The translations under genes were made by a program, and so were the position numbers. From Allobosea caraganae (GTDB lineage Bacteria > Pseudomonadota > Alphaproteobacteria > Rhizobiales > Beijerinckiaceae), in assembly GCF_003351345.1 (NCBI RefSeq), contig NZ_QQTO01000012.1, positions 1-64,000 of the forward strand: a stretch of 64,000 nt of DNA, written 5' to 3'. Shown here in pieces: positions 27,068-36,056 of the stretch (positions are counted from its first letter, which is position 1; every line of letters starts with the position of its first letter). The notes below the pieces were generated by a model. It searched no databases, was not told the DNA's origin, and saw nothing but the letters and a program-made list of their open reading frames with translations.

Positions 27068-28153
27068 ATGAAACGTCGCGACTTTCTGAAAACCGGCGCG
27101 CTCGCAGCGGCCGCGACGCCGGTCGCCATGCCGGCGATCGCGCAGTCGATGCCGGAGGTGAAATGGCGGTTGACCTCGAGCTTCCCCAAGTCGCTCGACA
27201 CGATCTACGGCACCGCCCAGCAATTCGCGAAGTTCATGGCGGACGCGACCGACGGCAAGTTCCAGGTCCAGACCTTCTCGGCCGGCGAGATCGTGCCCGG
27301 CCTGCAAGCGCTCGACGCGGTGCAGAACGGCACGGTCGAATGCGCGCACACGCCGACCTATTTCTACATCGGCAAGGAGCCGGCGCTCGGGCTCGGCACC
27401 GGCATCCCCTTCGGCCTCAACGCCCGCCAGCAGCATAGCTGGTGGTATTTCGGCGGCGGCGAGGAGATCGTGAACGGCGCGCTCGCCAAGTTCAACGCCT
27501 ACTCGATCCCCTGCGGCAATTCCGGCTGCCAGATGGGTGGCTTCTTCCGCAACGAGCTCAAGGGCGTCGACGACCTCAAGGGCCTGAAGTTCCGCATCGG
27601 CGGCATGGGCGGCTCGGTTCTGGCCAAGCTCGGCGTGGTGCCGACGCAAATCGCGGCCGGCGACGTCTACCCGGCGCTGGAGCGCGGCACGATCGACGCG
27701 GCCGAGTTCGTCGGCCCCTATGACGACGAGAAGCTCGGCTTCGTGCGCGTCGCCAAATACTACTATTATCCCGGCTGGTGGGAGGGCGGCGCCATGCTGC
27801 ACCTCGTCATCGGCCAGGAGGCCTGGAACAAGCTGCCGAAGCACTACCAGGCCATCGTCTACCACGCCTGCGAGGCGGCCAATAACTGGATGCTGGCGAA
27901 ATACGACGCCGTGAACCCGGGCGGACTGCGCCGGCTGGTGCAGCAGGGCGCGCAGCTCAAGGCCTTCCCGCTGCCGATCATGGAAGCGGCGCTGAAGGCA
28001 GCCGACGAGTACTACGCCGAGACCTCGGCCAAGAGCGAAGCCTTCAAGAAGGGCTATGAGTCGATGGTCGCGTTCCGTGGCGAGAACCTGCTCTGGTGGC
28101 AGGTGGCGGAGCTCTCCTACGACTCGTTCATGAACCGGCTGCGCTCGCGCTGA
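27068..28153 (+). CDS. TRAP transporter substrate-binding protein (DctP/TakP type)
   Basis: The 361-residue protein has a twin-arginine signal (MKRRDFLKTGALAAAATPVA) and a DctP body: SFPKSLDTIYGTAQQFAKF, GEIVPGLQALDAV, GLKFRIGGMGG with the carboxylate-binding Arg, and ALERGTIDAAEFVGPYDD. The wording is close to TakP-like proteins that bind 2-oxo acids. Partner membrane subunits DctQ and DctM are not in the window. It is divergent from the FAH-type hydrolase, and the two may share a ligand pathway. Confidence 0.9.
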   Translation: MKRRDFLKTGALAAAATPVAMPAIAQSMPEVKWRLTSSFPKSLDTIYGTAQQFAKFMADATDGKFQVQTFSAGEIVPGLQALDAVQNGTVECAHTPTYFYIGKEPALGLGTGIPFGLNARQQHSWWYFGGGEEIVNGALAKFNAYSIPCGNSGCQMGGFFRNELKGVDDLKGLKFRIGGMGGSVLAKLGVVPTQIAAGDVYPALERGTIDAAEFVGPYDDEKLGFVRVAKYYYYPGWWEGGAMLHLVIGQEAWNKLPKHYQAIVYHACEAANNWMLAKYDAVNPGGLRRLVQQGAQLKAFPLPIMEAALKAADEYYAETSAKSEAFKKGYESMVAFRGENLLWWQVAELSYDSFMNRLRSR

Positions 28154-28184
28154 GGCGCGGCCCGTCACATCAGGCGGCGCCGGG

Positions 28185-29129
28185 TCAGACAAACCTGATC
28201 CGGCGCGGGCCGCGGCTCGCCAGCCCCTCGGCGAGGTGAGCGCACATCGTCTTGGGCCGCTCGTCGAGCAGGCTGTCGGCGATGCGGGCAGCCTTGCGGC
28301 GGCGCTTAACGATGCTGCGCGCGATCTCGCGCTCGGCCCCCTCGCGGCGCTTGGCCGGCACCGCGTCAGACAGATGCTCGCGCGCCATGTCGAGATCGAC
28401 CACCGTGCCGAGATGGGAGCGCAGGCGCTCGGCCGCGCCTTCCTGCGGCTCGAGCTTCGCCGGATCGGCCGGCTTGAAGAAGCTGAGCTGGTAGCCGAGG
28501 TCGATCACCGCCGTGCGCCAGGCGTGCAGGCGCTTCAGCCCCATTTCCGTGACATCGTGGCGGGCGCGGCGGCGGGCCTTGCGATAGGTGCGCTTGAAGG
28601 CCGCCAGCAGGAAGCCGCCGCCTTCCGACGCCACCGACCAGCGCTCCATCTCGGCCGAGAGCTGGTCCAGCGTGGCACGGACGGCGGCGAGCTCCTCGCG
28701 CGGCACGGGGGCGGCCGGCGGCGACGCCTCGGCCGCGTTCACGCGTCCGGGCAGAACCTCCTCCAGCGTCTTGGCGACGACCGTGGCGTCGCGGGCCTCG
28801 CCGAAATTCTGGCGCAGCAGCTTGATCTCGCCGCGCAGCGCCCTTGCCTCCCCGGCCAGCGCGGCCGGCGCCAGCTTCAGCAGCGAGCGCCAGGCCTTCA
28901 TCAGGCGGCGGAAATCATGGATGCGCTTTTCGGGGCTGCGCTCCGTGCGATCAAGCAGGCGCGAAGCCCGCGACGGCACCTCGCGGCAGGTGCGCAGCCA
29001 GTGCCTGGCCCAGCGCCGCAGCATCGCCGTGCCGTCCGGAGCAGCGTGCTCGCGCTCGGGACGGCGGGCCGAACGGGGCGCGCGCAGGATGGTCCGGGCC
29101 GGCGTCGATGGGGCTTTCGTCCGCGGCAC
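28185..29129 (-). CDS. CHAD domain protein
   Basis: This 314-residue protein is rich in Arg and His. The CHAD domain begins near residue 40 with VPSRASRLLDRTE, KRIHDFRRLMKAWRSLLKL and FGEARDATVVAKTLEEVL, and repeats the helical His/Arg pattern later (GLKRLHAWRTAVIDLGYQL). CHAD domains bind polyphosphate and can locate to polyphosphate granules. The N-terminal 35 residues are basic and proline-rich. No CYTH/phosphatase partner is adjacent. It converges on the TRAP binding protein gene. Confidence 0.9.
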   Translation of the reverse strand: MPRTKAPSTPARTILRAPRSARRPEREHAAPDGTAMLRRWARHWLRTCREVPSRASRLLDRTERSPEKRIHDFRRLMKAWRSLLKLAPAALAGEARALRGEIKLLRQNFGEARDATVVAKTLEEVLPGRVNAAEASPPAAPVPREELAAVRATLDQLSAEMERWSVASEGGGFLLAAFKRTYRKARRRARHDVTEMGLKRLHAWRTAVIDLGYQLSFFKPADPAKLEPQEGAAERLRSHLGTVVDLDMAREHLSDAVPAKRREGAEREIARSIVKRRRKAARIADSLLDERPKTMCAHLAEGLASRGPRRIRFV

Positions 29130-29201
29130 GCGCGCTCTCTCCCGATCAGGCTCACGCCCCAGTCAAAGCCAGCCGGCGAAAAACCGCAAGCCGCAGGACG
29201 C

Positions 29202-30560
29202 CTACCAGGCCTCGCGCCTGGTCGGGTCGAAGCGCTTCTTCAGCCCATCCCAGCAGGCGCTGTAGTCAGGCTGGAGCGCGGGCGAGCCTGCCGCATAGCC
29301 GGTGACGCGCTGCGCGAACCGCGTCTCGAACATGAAGGCCATGGTGCCGGTCAGCTTGACCGGCTTGAGCTCGACGGTGCTGGCGTGATCATAGGCCTGC
29401 GCATCCGGGCCGTGCGGCAGCATCATGTTGTGCAGGCTGAAGCCGCCGGGCGTAAAGCCCTCCGGCTTGGCGTCGTAGACGCCGTAGATCAGGCCCATGA
29501 ACTCCGACATGATGTTGCGATGATACCAGGGCGGCCGGAACGTGTTCTCGGCCACGGCCCAGCGCTCGGGGAAGATCACGAAATCGATATTGGCGGTGCC
29601 GGCCGTCTCGGACGGGGCGGTCAGCACCGTGAAGATCGACGGGTCGGGATGATCGAACGAGATCGCGCCGACCGGCGAATAATGGCGCAGGTCGTATTTG
29701 TAGGGCGCGTAGTTGCCGTGCCAGGCGACGACGTCGAGCGGCGACTGGCCGATTTCAGTGGAGTAGAGCTCGCCGCCCCATTTGGCGTAGAGGATCGACG
29801 GCGTCTGGTCGTCCTCGTAGGCTGCGACCGGCGTGAGGAAATCGCGCGGATTGGCCAGGCAGTTGGCGCCGATCGGCCCGCGATCCGGCAGGGTGAAGCT
29901 GCCGCCATAGTTTTCGCAGACATAGGCACGAGCCGGGCCGTCGATCAGCTCGCAGCGGAAGACGACGCCGCGCGGGATGACGCAGATCTCGCCGGGCTCG
30001 ATCTCGATGATGCCGAACTCGGTGAAGAAGCGCAGTTTCCCCTCCTGCGCCACGACGAGATACTCGCCATCGGCGCAGAAGACGTATTCATGCTCCATCG
30101 AGGCGGTGACGAAGAGCATGTGGGCGGCCATGCCGGCCTGCGTGTCGGCATCGCCGGCGGTGGTCAGCGTGCGCAGGCCGGTGACGAAGGTCAGCTTCTC
30201 GGATGGAACCGGGATCGGGCTCCAGCGCAGCTGGCCGATCGGCATGTCGGCCTCGTCGCGGCAGGGCGCGGTGCGGATCAGCCCCTTGTCGGCCTTCTGC
30301 CAACGCCCGCCATGCTTGACGCTCGGCCTGATGCGATAGAGCCAGGAGCGCTCGTTGGTGGAGCGCGGCGCGGTGAAGGGCGAGCCGGAGAGCTGCTCCG
30401 CATAGAGCCCATAGGCCGGCTTCTGCGGCGAGTTGCGGCCGACCGGCAAGGCGCCCGGCAGCGCCTCGGTCTCGAAACTGTTGCCGAAACCGGACATGTA
30501 GTCCCGGCCGGAGGCGGATTGGCGCAAGGGAGCGGTGTGAATCTGCGGCTGCACGTTCAT
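29202..30560 (-). CDS. hmgA: homogentisate 1,2-dioxygenase
   Basis: The 452-residue enzyme opens the ring of homogentisate in tyrosine and phenylalanine breakdown, giving maleylacetoacetate. Visible blocks are [19 protein letters not shown], then [20 protein letters not shown], and the Fe-ligand region [14 protein letters not shown] with [13 protein letters not shown] choose the ATG at 30560, which has GAGGAGA 6 bases upstream; an ATG at 30566 touches that site and is unlikely. A MarR regulator is divergent, with an inverted repeat between them, so hmgA is probably under its control. Confidence 0.96.
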   Translation of the reverse strand: MNVQPQIHTAPLRQSASGRDYMSGFGNSFETEALPGALPVGRNSPQKPAYGLYAEQLSGSPFTAPRSTNERSWLYRIRPSVKHGGRWQKADKGLIRTAPCRDEADMPIGQLRWSPIPVPSEKLTFVTGLRTLTTAGDADTQAGMAAHMLFVTASMEHEYVFCADGEYLVVAQEGKLRFFTEFGIIEIEPGEICVIPRGVVFRCELIDGPARAYVCENYGGSFTLPDRGPIGANCLANPRDFLTPVAAYEDDQTPSILYAKWGGELYSTEIGQSPLDVVAWHGNYAPYKYDLRHYSPVGAISFDHPDPSIFTVLTAPSETAGTANIDFVIFPERWAVAENTFRPPWYHRNIMSEFMGLIYGVYDAKPEGFTPGGFSLHNMMLPHGPDAQAYDHASTVELKPVKLTGTMAFMFETRFAQRVTGYAAGSPALQPDYSACWDGLKKRFDPTRREAW

Positions 30561-30654
30561 CGGCATTCTCCTCAAGCGGCCTGGCTCAGTCGTCTCGGGC
30601 TTTGACAAGCGCAGCGGTTCCGGAACAATCGGACGGCGCTTGACGATCAGCGCA

Positions 30655-30676
30655 ATTAGTTGCAAGTGAAACTAAT
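30655..30676. promoter_or_regulatory. probable MarR operator
   Basis: The inverted repeat ATTAGTT-gcaagtg-AAACTAAT overlaps the ATG of the MarR gene and lies 95 bases before hmgA. MarR proteins bind such AT-rich palindromes of about 20 bases and often repress themselves and a divergent catabolic gene. The same short repeat ATTAGTT was not seen elsewhere in the gap. Confidence 0.6.
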
Positions 30677-31238
30677 GTCAACGAAGCTGCCCGCCACCCA
30701 AGACCTGCTGCACCAGAATTCTTTGCGCCAGGATTCTTTGCGCCAAGACCCTCCGCGCCAGGACCCTCCGCGCCAAGACCTGCTGCACCTCGAACAGTTC
30801 CTGCCCTACCGCCTCAATGTCGTCGGCTCCTTCGCCAGCCGGGCGCTCGGACGCATCTATAACGAGCGCTTCGGCATCGGCATCCCGGAATGGCGCGTCA
30901 TCGCGCAGCTCGGCGAGTTCGGCCGCCTGACCTCGCGCGACATCGGCGAACTCTCGCAGATGCACAAGACCAAGGTATCACGGGCCGTCACCGAGTTGGA
31001 GGCGCGCGGCTTCGTCACGCGCAGCGAGAACCGGCAGGACCGGCGCGAATCCTTCGTGGCGCTGACCGCGCCGGGCGCGCGGATCTATGCCGAGATCGTG
31101 CCGCTGGCGCTCGCCTTCCAGGCGCGCTGGACGGAAGGGCTGGCGCCGGAGGAGCTGCGCGTGTTCGAGCGCGTGCTCTCGATCCTGACCGAGCGCGGCC
31201 GCCACCTCGCCGGAACCTATCACGAAAACGAGCGCTAG
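30675..31238 (+). CDS. MarR family regulator, likely of hmgA
   Basis: This 187-residue protein has a MarR winged helix-turn-helix core: NERFGIGIPEWRVIAQLGEF, SRDIGELSQMHKTKVSRAVT, then LEARGFVTRSENRQDRRESF. MarR proteins repress until an aromatic ligand binds. Divergence from hmgA with a shared palindrome suggests it responds to homogentisate or a relative. Residues 11-40 are built from 15-bp DNA repeats (LLHQN, SLRQD x2, PPRQD/PPRQ) and are unlike any MarR core. An alternative TTG start at 30660 would add five residues. Confidence 0.9.
   Translation: MSTKLPATQDLLHQNSLRQDSLRQDPPRQDPPRQDLLHLEQFLPYRLNVVGSFASRALGRIYNERFGIGIPEWRVIAQLGEFGRLTSRDIGELSQMHKTKVSRAVTELEARGFVTRSENRQDRRESFVALTAPGARIYAEIVPLALAFQARWTEGLAPEELRVFERVLSILTERGRHLAGTYHENER
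30704..30793 (+). repeat. 15-bp tandem repeats inside the MarR gene
   Basis: Six 15-bp units run in frame: CCTGCTGCACCAGAA, two of TTCTTTGCGCCARGA, two of CCCTCCGCGCCARGA and CCTGCTGCACCTCGA. Each encodes five residues (LLHQN, SLRQD, PPRQD, LLHLE type). Since the unit is a multiple of three, copy number can change by slippage without breaking the frame. Confidence 0.85.
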
Positions 31239-31299
31239 CGCGCGTTCCGTTCGGCTGGAAACCAGCCGAGCGACAAGAATTCGCGCCAGCTCAATATCT

Positions 31300-31350
31300 T
31301 GAGCATGGTCTCGTCGCAAAAGTCGGAACCACTTTGCGGAACAGGCTCCA
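31300..31350. repeat. GAGCATG-type hairpin repeat, copy 1
   Basis: TGAGCATGGTCTCGTCGCAA pairs imperfectly with CTTTGCGGAACAGGCTCA. It belongs to the short hairpin family also seen near 53290, 55270, 58675 and 61290, with the pattern GCATG, CGCAAAA, CCACTTTTGCG, CATGC. It lies downstream of the MarR gene. Confidence 0.65.
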
Positions 31351-31527
31351 ATTGCCCGGCCCCGGCAAATGTGCCATGCGGGTGCCGCTACGGCCGGTGC
31401 CCGAATCTGCGCGGAGCCGTCGCAGGAGCCGTCCTTAGTTCCGTCGCGTTTGGCGGTTGGTGTTGCAGCGGAACGGTCCCCCGGCCTCGGGCGGATCGAA
31501 CATGCAGGTGATGTGGCCCGATCGGCG

Positions 31528-32709
31528 ATGATGGCTTTGAGACTTCCCCGACGCCTTGGCACCATGCTCCTCGCCTTCGCTGCGATGAGCGGCGCCGCCT
31601 TCGCGCAATCGCCGGCCTGCAATGCCTGGCGTTCCGAACTCGCCGGCCTGCAGGGCCAGCGCAGCGGCGACCCGCGTTCGGCGCAGCAGGCCCAGCGCGT
31701 CGGCGCGCAGCTTTCGCAGCTCGCCGGCCAGTTCCGCTCGATGGGCTGCGAGCGCGGCGGCTTCCTGTTCTTCGGCGAGCAGCCGCCGGCGCAATGCGGC
31801 GGCATCCGCGCCCAGATGAACCAGCTCCAGGCGCAGTATCAGGCCTTGCAGCGCCAGGCCCAGGGCGGCGGCGTGGAGCAGCGCCGAGCCCAGCTTGCAG
31901 CCGCAATCGAGAATAACTGCCGGGCCGAGCCGCAGCGGCGCGGCTTCTTCGAGACGATCTTCGGCACCGAGCCGCGCCGGCCGCCCGAGGTCGATTCGAC
32001 CTTGCCCGAGCTCGACCCCGATCAGCAACAGCAGCCCACCGAGGAAAAGGCGCGCATGGGCGGGCCCTATACGGTCTGCGTCCGCACCTGTGACGGCTTC
32101 TTCTTCCCGCTCGCCAACAGCCCCGGCGGCAGCGGCGGCCAGGACGAGATGTGCCAGGCTCTCTGCCCCGGCGTCGAGACCAGCGCCTTCGGCATGTCGA
32201 GCGGCGGCGACATCCAGAACGCGGTCCAGCGCTCGACCGGCACGCCGTATTCCTCGCTGCCGAACGCCGGCAAATACACCCGCAGCTTCGACGCCGCCTG
32301 CACCTGCAAGACGCAAGGGCAAAGCTGGGTGCAGGTGCTGCGCAACGCCGAGGACCTGCTCGACAAGCGCAAGGGCGACATCATCGTCACCGAGCAGCGC
32401 TCGCTCGAAATGTCGCGGCCGAAGGCCGATCCGAAGGCCGACGCGAGGCGCAAGGGCCAGGCTCCCGCGCCGGTTCCGACGTCAGTCGCGGCCGACCCGA
32501 GCGATGAGCCCATGCCCTCGCTGAACTCGCCGACCTCCGGCACCGAATCCGCCGGCATGGGCCCGCAGGCGGTCGAGCCCGACAAGACGCTGCAGCAGGG
32601 CGACGGCCTCAAGAAAGAGACCAAGAGCGTGACCGGCGAGCGCCGCACCGTCCGGATCGTGGCACCGAACCTCGCCCCCAACCTCGCTCCGACGACCGCC
32701 AGGCCCTGA
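31528..32709 (+). CDS. DUF2865 domain protein, exported
   Basis: From the ATG at 31528 this is a 393-residue protein with a signal peptide (LGTMLLAFAAMSGAAFA). The mature part is rich in Gln and Ala at the N-terminus (SAQQAQRVGAQLSQLAGQF). The DUF2865 core is YTVCVRTCDGFFFPLANS, then the Cys block MCQALCPGVETSAFG, and ACTCKTQGQSWVQVLR. The C-terminal 90 residues are disordered and Pro/Lys/Ala-rich, ending in a repeated NLAPNLAP. DUF2865 proteins are periplasmic rhizobial proteins of unknown role. A frame extension to 31369 overlaps the hairpin repeat and is unlikely. Confidence 0.85.
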   Translation: MMALRLPRRLGTMLLAFAAMSGAAFAQSPACNAWRSELAGLQGQRSGDPRSAQQAQRVGAQLSQLAGQFRSMGCERGGFLFFGEQPPAQCGGIRAQMNQLQAQYQALQRQAQGGGVEQRRAQLAAAIENNCRAEPQRRGFFETIFGTEPRRPPEVDSTLPELDPDQQQQPTEEKARMGGPYTVCVRTCDGFFFPLANSPGGSGGQDEMCQALCPGVETSAFGMSSGGDIQNAVQRSTGTPYSSLPNAGKYTRSFDAACTCKTQGQSWVQVLRNAEDLLDKRKGDIIVTEQRSLEMSRPKADPKADARRKGQAPAPVPTSVAADPSDEPMPSLNSPTSGTESAGMGPQAVEPDKTLQQGDGLKKETKSVTGERRTVRIVAPNLAPNLAPTTARP

Positions 32710-32724
32710 GCGGGCGCTTGCACA

Positions 32725-32840
32725 CTCAGCCCTCATCCTGGGGAGCCGCGCAGCGGCGTCTCGAAGGATGATCCATAGCGCGCTGGAGCATCCTGCGAGA
32801 CGCGGACTTCGTCCGCTCCTCAGGATGAGGGCTGTGGGTC
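32725..32840. repeat. intergenic palindromic repeat (CCTCATCCT type)
   Basis: CAGCCCTCATCCTGGGGAGC at the left pairs with GCTCCTCAGGATGAGGGCTG at the right, with inner arms CGTCTCGAAGGATG and CATCCTGCGAGACG. This is a well-known style of rhizobial intergenic palindrome. The rest of the 337-base gap to 33046 holds only the promoter of the transporter gene. Confidence 0.85.
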
Positions 32841-33046
32841 CGACAGCTCCCGAAGATTAGCCGAAAGCGCCACTCCAGCAGTTCGGCCATGCATATTTGG
32901 TGCGCCCGCCCCGCTTCATGCTTCCTCGAAAGCGTAGGGCGCATGGCCTAGATGTTTCCTATAATCGGCCCGCCCCGCCGCCAGATTCGATCGCCCGCGA
33001 TCCAATCCTCTGACGACGCCGCACGGCCCTAGCGGGAGGCATCGCC

Positions 33047-34369
33047 ATGTCAGAAACGTCGCTGAACACGAACCAGCCCATCGATGTCGCCGATGCCGCC
33101 CGCCGGCTGAAGGCGATCTTCATCGGCTCGGTCGGCAATCTGGTCGAGTGGTACGATTTCTACGCCTACACCGCCTTCGCACTCTATTTCGCACCGCATT
33201 TCTTCCCCTCCACCGATCCGGTGGTGCAGCAGCTCAACGCCGCCACGCTGTTTGCGGCCGGCTTCATCGTGCGCCCGCTCGGCGGCTGGCTCTTCGGCCA
33301 TCTCGCCGACCGCTATGGCCGGCGGCTGTCCTTGACCGTCTCGGTGGTGATGATGTGCTTCGGCTCGCTGATCATCGCGGTGACGCCGACCTATGCCTCG
33401 ATCGGCTTCGCCGCGCCTGCGCTCCTGGCGCTGGCGCGCATCATCGAGGGCCTCAGCCTCGGCGGCGAATATGGCGCCAGCGCCACCTATCTCAGCGAGA
33501 TCGCCGACCCGAACCATCGAGGCTTCTATTCGAGCTTCCAGTACGTGACGCTGATCGGCGGCCAGCTCACCGCCATCCTGGTGCTGCTCCTGCTCCAGAA
33601 CGTCTTCCTGACCCATGAGCAGCTGGTCGAATGGGGCTGGCGCATTCCCTTCGTGATCGGCGCCATGCTCGCGATCACCGCGATGTTCATGCGCCGCCAC
33701 ATGCAGGAGACGGATTCCTTCGTCGAGGCCAGCAAGTCCGGCAAGAAGCGGGAAAGCTCGCTGCGCGGCCTGCTGAAATACCCGCGCGAGGTCGCGATCG
33801 TGGTCGGCCTGACGGCCGGCGGCACGGCCGCCTTCTACACCTTCACCACCTACATGCAGACCTTCGTCAAGCAGACGGTCGGCCTCTCCGACATCACGAC
33901 GACCTATGTCATCGCCGGCTCGCTGATCTTCGCCTCGATCCTGCAGCCGATCTATGGCTGGATCTCGGATCGGATCGGCCGCAAGCCGCTGCTGATCTTC
34001 TTCGGCGTCGCCGGCACGCTCCTGACCGTGCCGATCCTGTCGGCGCTGGCGCAGACGAAATCGCCCTGGATCGCCTTCCTGCTGATCTCCGGCGCCTGGG
34101 TCTTCGTGGCCGGCTACACCTCGATCAACGCCGTCGTGAAGGCCGAGCTGTTCCCGACCGCGATCCGCGCCACCGGCGTCGCCGTGCCCTATGCGGTGAC
34201 GGTCTCGATCTTCGGCGGGACGGCGCCGGCGATCGCGCTGTTCTTCAAGCAGCAGGGCCATGAGGAATGGTTCTACTACTACCTCGCCGGCGTGATCTTC
34301 ATCTCGCTGCTGGTCTATTCGACCATGCGCGACACCAAGCACGAATCGGCGATGCACCGGCACGAGTGA
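33047..34369 (+). CDS. MFS transporter, metabolite:H+ symporter (KgtP-like)
   Basis: This 440-residue protein has 12 predicted membrane helices and MHS family features: SVGNLVEWYDFYAYTAFALYF at the N-terminus, the loop GHLADRYGRRLSL, EYGASATYLSEI, and a second loop GWISDRIGRKPLL. The end RDTKHESAMHRHE resembles the alpha-ketoglutarate permease KgtP. It probably imports a dicarboxylate or related acid with protons. AGCGGGAGG precedes the ATG. It is monocistronic, and a copy of the 130-bp repeat follows. Confidence 0.9.
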   Translation: MSETSLNTNQPIDVADAARRLKAIFIGSVGNLVEWYDFYAYTAFALYFAPHFFPSTDPVVQQLNAATLFAAGFIVRPLGGWLFGHLADRYGRRLSLTVSVVMMCFGSLIIAVTPTYASIGFAAPALLALARIIEGLSLGGEYGASATYLSEIADPNHRGFYSSFQYVTLIGGQLTAILVLLLLQNVFLTHEQLVEWGWRIPFVIGAMLAITAMFMRRHMQETDSFVEASKSGKKRESSLRGLLKYPREVAIVVGLTAGGTAAFYTFTTYMQTFVKQTVGLSDITTTYVIAGSLIFASILQPIYGWISDRIGRKPLLIFFGVAGTLLTVPILSALAQTKSPWIAFLLISGAWVFVAGYTSINAVVKAELFPTAIRATGVAVPYAVTVSIFGGTAPAIALFFKQQGHEEWFYYYLAGVIFISLLVYSTMRDTKHESAMHRHE

Positions 34370-34420
34370 GGGAGCAGCGAACCCCCACGGCTGAGCGAGC
34401 AGCAACGCCGTCGAATAAAT

Positions 34421-34540
34421 CGCGCCGTCATCCCGGACGGAGCGAAGCGGAGCTCCGGGATCCATCGTAAGGCTCCGGCGACCTACGATGGATCCCGGAG
34501 CTGCGCCGCAAACGCGGCTTGTCCGGGATGACGGCGGAGG
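34421..34540. repeat. 130-bp dispersed palindromic repeat, copy 3 (reversed)
   Basis: The sequence matches copies 1 and 2 on the other strand: CGGAGCGAAGCGGAGCTCCG comes first and CGCAAACGCGGCTTGTCCGG last, with the inner CATCGTA and TACGATG arms between. It separates the MHS transporter from gltX, which converge. Confidence 0.9.
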
Positions 34541-34563
34541 GTGTTGGTCGCGGAAAGGCCCGT

Positions 34564-35904
34564 TCAGGCGCTCTCGCCTGCAAGCCGCCTTAGCGCCTTC
34601 TCCCGCCCGATCAGCGGCAGCAGCGCGGCCAGCTCCGGCCCGTGCTCCTGGCCAGTCAGGGCGAGGCGCAGCGGCATGAACAGCGCCTTGCCCTTGGTGC
34701 CGGTGGCGGCGCCGACTGCCTGCGTCCAGCTCTTCCAAGTGGCACTGTCGAAAGGCTCTGCCGGGAGCAGCGAGGCGGCCGTTGCGGCGAAGGCCGCATC
34801 TGCGACGGCCGGCGTCAGCGGCCCCTGCACGACCTGCCACCAATCCTTCGCCTCAGCCAGCTTGGCGAGGTTGCCGCGCACGGCGAGCCAGAGCGGCTCG
34901 CCGCCATCGATGCCGAGAGCCTGCAACCGCTCCGCCACGGCCTCATAAGGCAACTGGTGCAAGGTGCGGGCGCTCAGCGCCTCCAGCTCGTGCTCATCGA
35001 ACTTGGCCGGCGCGCGCGAGACATGGGCGAGCTCGACGAGGTTCGCCAGCTCATCGAGGCTGGAGACCGGCCGGACCGCATCCGACGAGCCGACCAGCAC
35101 CGCCAGCGCCGCGACGGCCAGCGCCTCCACGCCGGTCTCGCGCAGGCCGCGCAGCGAAAGATGGCCGAGGCGCTTGGAGAGCCCCTCGCCGCTCGCCGTG
35201 GTCAGCAGGTTGTGGTGGCCGAAGGTCGGGATCGCCGCACCCAGCGCCTCGAATATCTGGATCTGCACAGCCGTGTTGGTGACATGGTCCTCGCCGCGGA
35301 TGACATGGGTCACGCCCAGCTCGGCATCGTCGACGACCGAAGGCAGCGTGTAGAGATAGCTGCCATCCTCGCGCACGAGCACGGGGTCAGAGAGCGACGC
35401 GCAATCGACATGCGAGGCGCCGCGCACAAGATCGTCCCAGGCTACCTCGCGGGCTTCAAGCAGGAAGCGCCAGTGCGGCTTGCGGCCTTCCGCCTCCAGG
35501 GCCACACGCTCCTCCGCCGTCAGCTTCAGCGCGGCGCGGTCGTAGACCGGCGGCAGGCCGCGGGCGAGCTGGCGCTTGCGGCGGCGGTCGAGCTCGTCGG
35601 CGGTCTCGTAGCAGGGGTAGAGCCGGCCGGCCGCGCGCAGCTTCTCGGCCGCGGCATCGTAGATCGCGAGGCGCTCGGACTGCCTGATGACGAGGTCCGG
35701 CACGATGCCGAGCCAGGCGAGGTCCACGGGGATCGCCTCGGCGAATTCCGACTTCGAGCGCGCAACGTCGGTATCGTCATAGCGCAGCAGGAAGCGCCCC
35801 GCATGCCGGCGCGCGAACAGCCAGTTGAACAGCGCGGGGCGCGCATTGCCGATATGGAGATAGCCGGTCGGCGATGGTGCGAAACGAACGAGCGGTGTGG
35901 TCAT
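34564..35904 (-). CDS. gltX: glutamyl-tRNA synthetase (second type)
   Basis: The 446-residue class I synthetase shows [20 protein letters not shown] with the HIGH motif, [32 protein letters not shown] and the KMSKS equivalent LSKRLGHLS. Many alphaproteobacteria have two GltX enzymes; this shorter form without a typical Zn-binding cluster is the kind paired with nadE in rhizobia. Whether it charges tRNA-Glu or mischarges tRNA-Gln for GatCAB cannot be read. A Fic gene has come to lie upstream, between it and nadE. Confidence 0.93.
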   Translation of the reverse strand: MTTPLVRFAPSPTGYLHIGNARPALFNWLFARRHAGRFLLRYDDTDVARSKSEFAEAIPVDLAWLGIVPDLVIRQSERLAIYDAAAEKLRAAGRLYPCYETADELDRRRKRQLARGLPPVYDRAALKLTAEERVALEAEGRKPHWRFLLEAREVAWDDLVRGASHVDCASLSDPVLVREDGSYLYTLPSVVDDAELGVTHVIRGEDHVTNTAVQIQIFEALGAAIPTFGHHNLLTTASGEGLSKRLGHLSLRGLRETGVEALAVAALAVLVGSSDAVRPVSSLDELANLVELAHVSRAPAKFDEHELEALSARTLHQLPYEAVAERLQALGIDGGEPLWLAVRGNLAKLAEAKDWWQVVQGPLTPAVADAAFAATAASLLPAEPFDSATWKSWTQAVGAATGTKGKALFMPLRLALTGQEHGPELAALLPLIGREKALRRLAGESA

Positions 35905-36056
35905 GGGCTGGGCTTATGGCGCGTTTGAGCGGGAAGGACAATTCTGCTGTTCAGAACCTATCCCCTATTGAAAATGACACATCTAGAGAGCACAGTTTTG
36001 TGGACATCCATCCGGACATCGGAGTGGACAAAAAATGGCACATAATCGGAGGGAGC

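Noticed and set aside
28236..30605. A 789-codon plus-strand frame
   Set aside because: It lies antisense to the CHAD gene and hmgA, both strongly supported by motifs. Long antisense frames are usual in DNA of this GC content.
30704..30793. Possible CRISPR-like array
   Set aside because: The 15-bp units are adjacent, with no spacers, and lie in frame within a MarR gene.
33050..34843. A 597-codon minus-strand frame
   Set aside because: It crosses the MHS transporter gene, a palindromic repeat and part of gltX, which have clear motifs; it has none.
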